Of a stretch of DNA of 64,000 nt, positions 61,592-64,000 are shown one piece after another. Under the pieces are notes generated by a model. It made no database searches. It saw nothing but the letters and a program-made list of their open reading frames with translations, and was not told the DNA's origin. Within the stretch, counting starts at the first letter, position 1. Every line of letters starts with the position of its first letter. The DNA is taken from assembly GCF_023101685.1 (NCBI RefSeq), contig NZ_CP082164.1, positions 1,178,001 to 1,242,000 of the forward strand, in the 5' to 3' direction. The position numbers and the translations under genes are program-made. Source of the DNA: Bradyrhizobium sp. 186 (GTDB lineage: Bacteria > Pseudomonadota > Alphaproteobacteria > Rhizobiales > Xanthobacteraceae).

Positions 61592-64000
61592 CTACTCCTC
61601 GCCTGCGAGCAGCGCAGCGTTGCCACCGGCCGCCGCGGTATTGATCGTCACGGTCTGTTCAGTGGCAAAGCGTGCGAGATAGTGCGGGCCGCCGGCCTTC
61701 GGACCGGTTCCGGACAGGCCGTTGCCGCCGAACGGCTGCACGCCGACCACGGCGCCGATCATGTTGCGGTTGACGTAGATGTTGCCGACCTGGACCTGGT
61801 CGATGATTGCCTCGACCGTGTCGTCGATGCGGGAGTGGACGCCGAGCGTGAGCCCGTAGCCGGTGCGCTCGATCGCTTGCAGCACGCTTTCGAGGTTCTC
61901 GGCCGGATAGCGCACGACATGCAGGACCGGGCCGAACACTTCCTCGGTGAGCTGGCCGGCATCCCTAAGCTCGAAAATATGCGGCGCGACGAAGCAGCCC
62001 TCCGGCGCCGTGCCGGCAAAGTGCAGCCGCGCTTCTAGCTTCATTCGCGCGACATGTGCGTCCAGCCGCTGCTTGGCCTCCTGGTCGATCACCGGCCCGA
62101 CATGAGTTGCGACGTTGGTGGGATCGCCCATCCTCAATTCGCGCGCCGCGCCCGCGATCATCTCGATCATGCGGTCGGCGACGTCCTCCTGCACGAACAG
62201 CAGACGCAGCGCCGAGCAGCGCTGGCCGGCAGAGCGAAACGCCGATGTCACGACGTCGTCGGCGACCTGTTCGGGCAGTGCGGTTGCATCCGCGATCATG
62301 GCATTGATGCCGCCGGTCTCCGCGATCAGCGGCACGATCGGCCCGTCCTTGGCGGCAAGCGTCCGGTTGATCGCGCGGGCGACCTCGGTCGAGCCGGTGA
62401 AGACGACCCCGGCGACGTGGGGATGCGCCGTCAGCGCCGCGCCGATGCGTCCGTCGCCGATGACCAAATGCAACACGCTTGCGGGAATGCCGGCCTCGTG
62501 CAGCAGCCGCACGGCTTCGCGCGCGATGCCCGGGGTCTGTTCGGCTGGCTTTGCCACCACGCTATTGCCGGCCATCAGCGCCGCCGTGACCTGGCCGAGG
62601 AAGATCGCGAGCGGAAAATTCCAGGGCGAGATCGCCACGAACACACCGCGGCCGCGCATGGCGAGTGCGTTGCTTTCGCCGGTCGGACCTGGCATCGCCG
62701 CCTCGTTGCCGAATAGTTTTCGGCCCTGCGCGGCATAGTAGCGGCAGAAGTCGGCGGCCTCACGCAACTCCGACAGCGCATCGTCGAGCGTCTTGCCGCC
62801 CTCGTGCTGCAACAGCGCGATGAAATGGGCGCTGCGGCTCTCCAACAGATGCGCGGCCTGCTCCAGCGCCGCGGCGCGTGTGGCTGCCGGCGTCCGGCTC
62901 CAGGCTGCAAAGCCCGCGCGTGCTGCTGCGACCGCCGCGTTGGCCTGATCGGGCGTTGCGTTGGCAACCGGCTTGAGATCAGGCGTCTCGGCGTTGACGT
63001 GGGTCAGCAGACGGTCGAGCGCGGCACGCTCGCCGAACTCAATGCCACCTGAATTGCGCCGCTCCGGGGCAAAGAGATCGCATGGCAGCGGAATTTTCGC
63101 GTGATGCGCCTGATCAGGCCGCACGATCAGATCGGCCGGGCGCTTCAGCAGCGCCGAAACCGGCACGCGGTAATCTGCAGCCTGCGCCACGAAGGACGAA
63201 TTGGCGCCGTTCTCGAGCAGCCGCCGCACCAGATAGGCGAGCAGGTCGCGATGACTGCCGACCGGCGCATAGGTGCGGTAGGCGATCTCGGGGTGATCCT
63301 TCGCAAGCTGCTCGTAGAGCGCTTCGCCCATGCCATGCAGACGCTGAAACTCGAAACCGCCGCTCTCGCCGGCAAGCTCCAGCACGGTCGCCACCGTCAG
63401 CGCATTGTGGGTGGCGAATTGCGGGAAGATGCGCGGCCGCAAGGCAAGAAGCTTCGAGGCGCAGGCGACGTAGTTGAGATCCGTCATCGCCTTGCGCGTG
63501 AACACGGGATAGCCGTCCAGCCCGCGTTCCTGCGCGCGCTTGATCTCGGTGTCCCAATAGGCGCCCTTGACCAGCCGCACCATCAGCTTGCGATCGTGGG
63601 CACGGGCCAGCGCATCGACATGGTCGATCACCGCGCTGGCGCGCTTCTGATAGGCTTGGATCGCGAGCCCAAATCCGTCCCAGCCCGCAAGCGAAGGATC
63701 GGCGAGTGTTGCCGCGATGACGTCGAGCGACAGCTCCAGCCGGTCGGCCTCCTCGGCATCGACGGTGAAGTTCAGGTCATAGGCCTTGGCGCGCTGGGCA
63801 AGATCGAGCAGTTGCGGCACCAGTTCGCGCATCACACGCTCGTGGCTGATGGCCTCGAAGCGCGGATGCAACGCCGAGAGTTTGACGGAGATGCCGGGGC
63901 GGTCGGGCAGGGGATGGCTGCCAGCCGCCTTGCCAATGGTTTCGATTGCGCTGGCATAGGCGTCGAAATAGCGCCTCGCGTCCGCGGCCGTGCGCGCGCC
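61592..64000 (-). CDS. putA: PutA, proline dehydrogenase/P5C dehydrogenase (partial)
   Basis: The C-terminal 802 residues of the bifunctional enzyme; the gene runs off the window at 64000. The proline dehydrogenase part shows GISVKLSALHPRFE, VRLVKGAYWDTEIKRAQ and the ATHNALTVATV segment; the aldehyde dehydrogenase part has its Glu in AETGGINAMIADA and Cys in SAGQRCSALRLLFV, with GGNGLSGTGPKAGGPHYL at the end. It converts proline to glutamate. The N-terminal DNA-binding or dimer region, if present, lies outside the window. There is no start inside the window: the frame is open throughout. Confidence 0.97.
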   Translation of the reverse strand, partial: GARTAADARRYFDAYASAIETIGKAAGSHPLPDRPGISVKLSALHPRFEAISHERVMRELVPQLLDLAQRAKAYDLNFTVDAEEADRLELSLDVIAATLADPSLAGWDGFGLAIQAYQKRASAVIDHVDALARAHDRKLMVRLVKGAYWDTEIKRAQERGLDGYPVFTRKAMTDLNYVACASKLLALRPRIFPQFATHNALTVATVLELAGESGGFEFQRLHGMGEALYEQLAKDHPEIAYRTYAPVGSHRDLLAYLVRRLLENGANSSFVAQAADYRVPVSALLKRPADLIVRPDQAHHAKIPLPCDLFAPERRNSGGIEFGERAALDRLLTHVNAETPDLKPVANATPDQANAAVAAARAGFAAWSRTPAATRAAALEQAAHLLESRSAHFIALLQHEGGKTLDDALSELREAADFCRYYAAQGRKLFGNEAAMPGPTGESNALAMRGRGVFVAISPWNFPLAIFLGQVTAALMAGNSVVAKPAEQTPGIAREAVRLLHEAGIPASVLHLVIGDGRIGAALTAHPHVAGVVFTGSTEVARAINRTLAAKDGPIVPLIAETGGINAMIADATALPEQVADDVVTSAFRSAGQRCSALRLLFVQEDVADRMIEMIAGAARELRMGDPTNVATHVGPVIDQEAKQRLDAHVARMKLEARLHFAGTAPEGCFVAPHIFELRDAGQLTEEVFGPVLHVVRYPAENLESVLQAIERTGYGLTLGVHSRIDDTVEAIIDQVQVGNIYVNRNMIGAVVGVQPFGGNGLSGTGPKAGGPHYLARFATEQTVTINTAAAGGNAALLAGEE

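Noticed and set aside
61592-63871. TTG at 63871 as the start of a shorter aldehyde/proline dehydrogenase gene
   Set aside because: The frame is open to the window edge and upstream residues (GISVKLSA before LHPRFE) continue the PutA pattern.
1-64000. CRISPR array, rRNA operon or tRNA genes
   Set aside because: No regularly spaced direct repeats and no recognisable rRNA or tRNA sequences were found by reading; very divergent or short RNAs could be missed.

Overview
The window reads as a chromosomal segment of a high-GC alphaproteobacterium of the Bradyrhizobium/Rhodopseudomonas type. The evidence is dense GC-rich genes with strong GGAG-type ribosome binding sites, a single-chain long-chain acyl-CoA carboxylase, many acyl-CoA and amidohydrolase genes, a PutA reading leftward from the right edge, and several families of palindromic intergenic repeats of the kind common in that group. 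This placement is an inference from gene content; no rRNA or tRNA gene was found to anchor it.

Positions 1 to about 10.1 kb look like the right end of an integrated island. It ends in a tyrosine integrase (8678-10081) and carries genes that seldom sit together in core genomes: a phage/ICE-type small protein, a DUF6998-like possible nuclease with an unknown partner, a DUF2971 protein, a tight three-gene operon (GIY-YIG nuclease, SRAP/YedK-type abasic-site protein, YaaC-like protein) and a two-helix membrane protein. Several stretches are visibly AT-richer than the rest (25 of 60 bases G/C at 4321-4380, against 42 of 60 at 11221-11280). The operon at 4750-7428 is the best candidate here for an undescribed, possibly defensive, system.

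From 10.7 to 16.1 kb there is an amidohydrolase with a COG0523 GTPase, a DUF1989 protein, a GFA-type enzyme, and a tautomerase diverging from a TetR regulator with two operator-like dyads between them. At 16.15-18.5 kb two complete insertion sequences (IS5 and IS701 families) lie side by side and share a TAA/CTAA target duplication. They separate the TetR gene from a chemotaxis receptor, which is followed by a racemase-like protein lacking both catalytic cysteines and by the acyl-CoA carboxylase.

From 24.6 to 32.1 kb there is a sigma-54 activator, a flavin reductase/LLM monooxygenase pair whose upstream region holds a well-spaced sigma-54 promoter, the dgoK-dgoA pair for KDGal breakdown, and poxB. 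From 32 to 41 kb lie a PilZ operon, a tandem hotdog thioesterase, a frameshifted DUF1186/SEC-C gene, an amidase, a cyanuric acid hydrolase-family enzyme and tex. From 41 to 47 kb come a Gly/His-rich exported protein, an OmpR/histidine kinase pair, an HtrA-like protein that has lost its catalytic His and Ser and is translationally coupled to a small LuxR-type regulator, a Tat-type VOC protein and a DapA-like lyase. From 47 to 64 kb are an orphan molybdenum hydroxylase large subunit, two acyl-CoA dehydrogenases with an enoyl-CoA hydratase, a LemA/TPM/TPM cluster in which LemA has a one-base frameshift at its start, a cyclic-nucleotide-binding/MBL pair, a cytochrome-like secreted protein, a class III CoA transferase, and the C-terminal part of putA, cut by the window edge.
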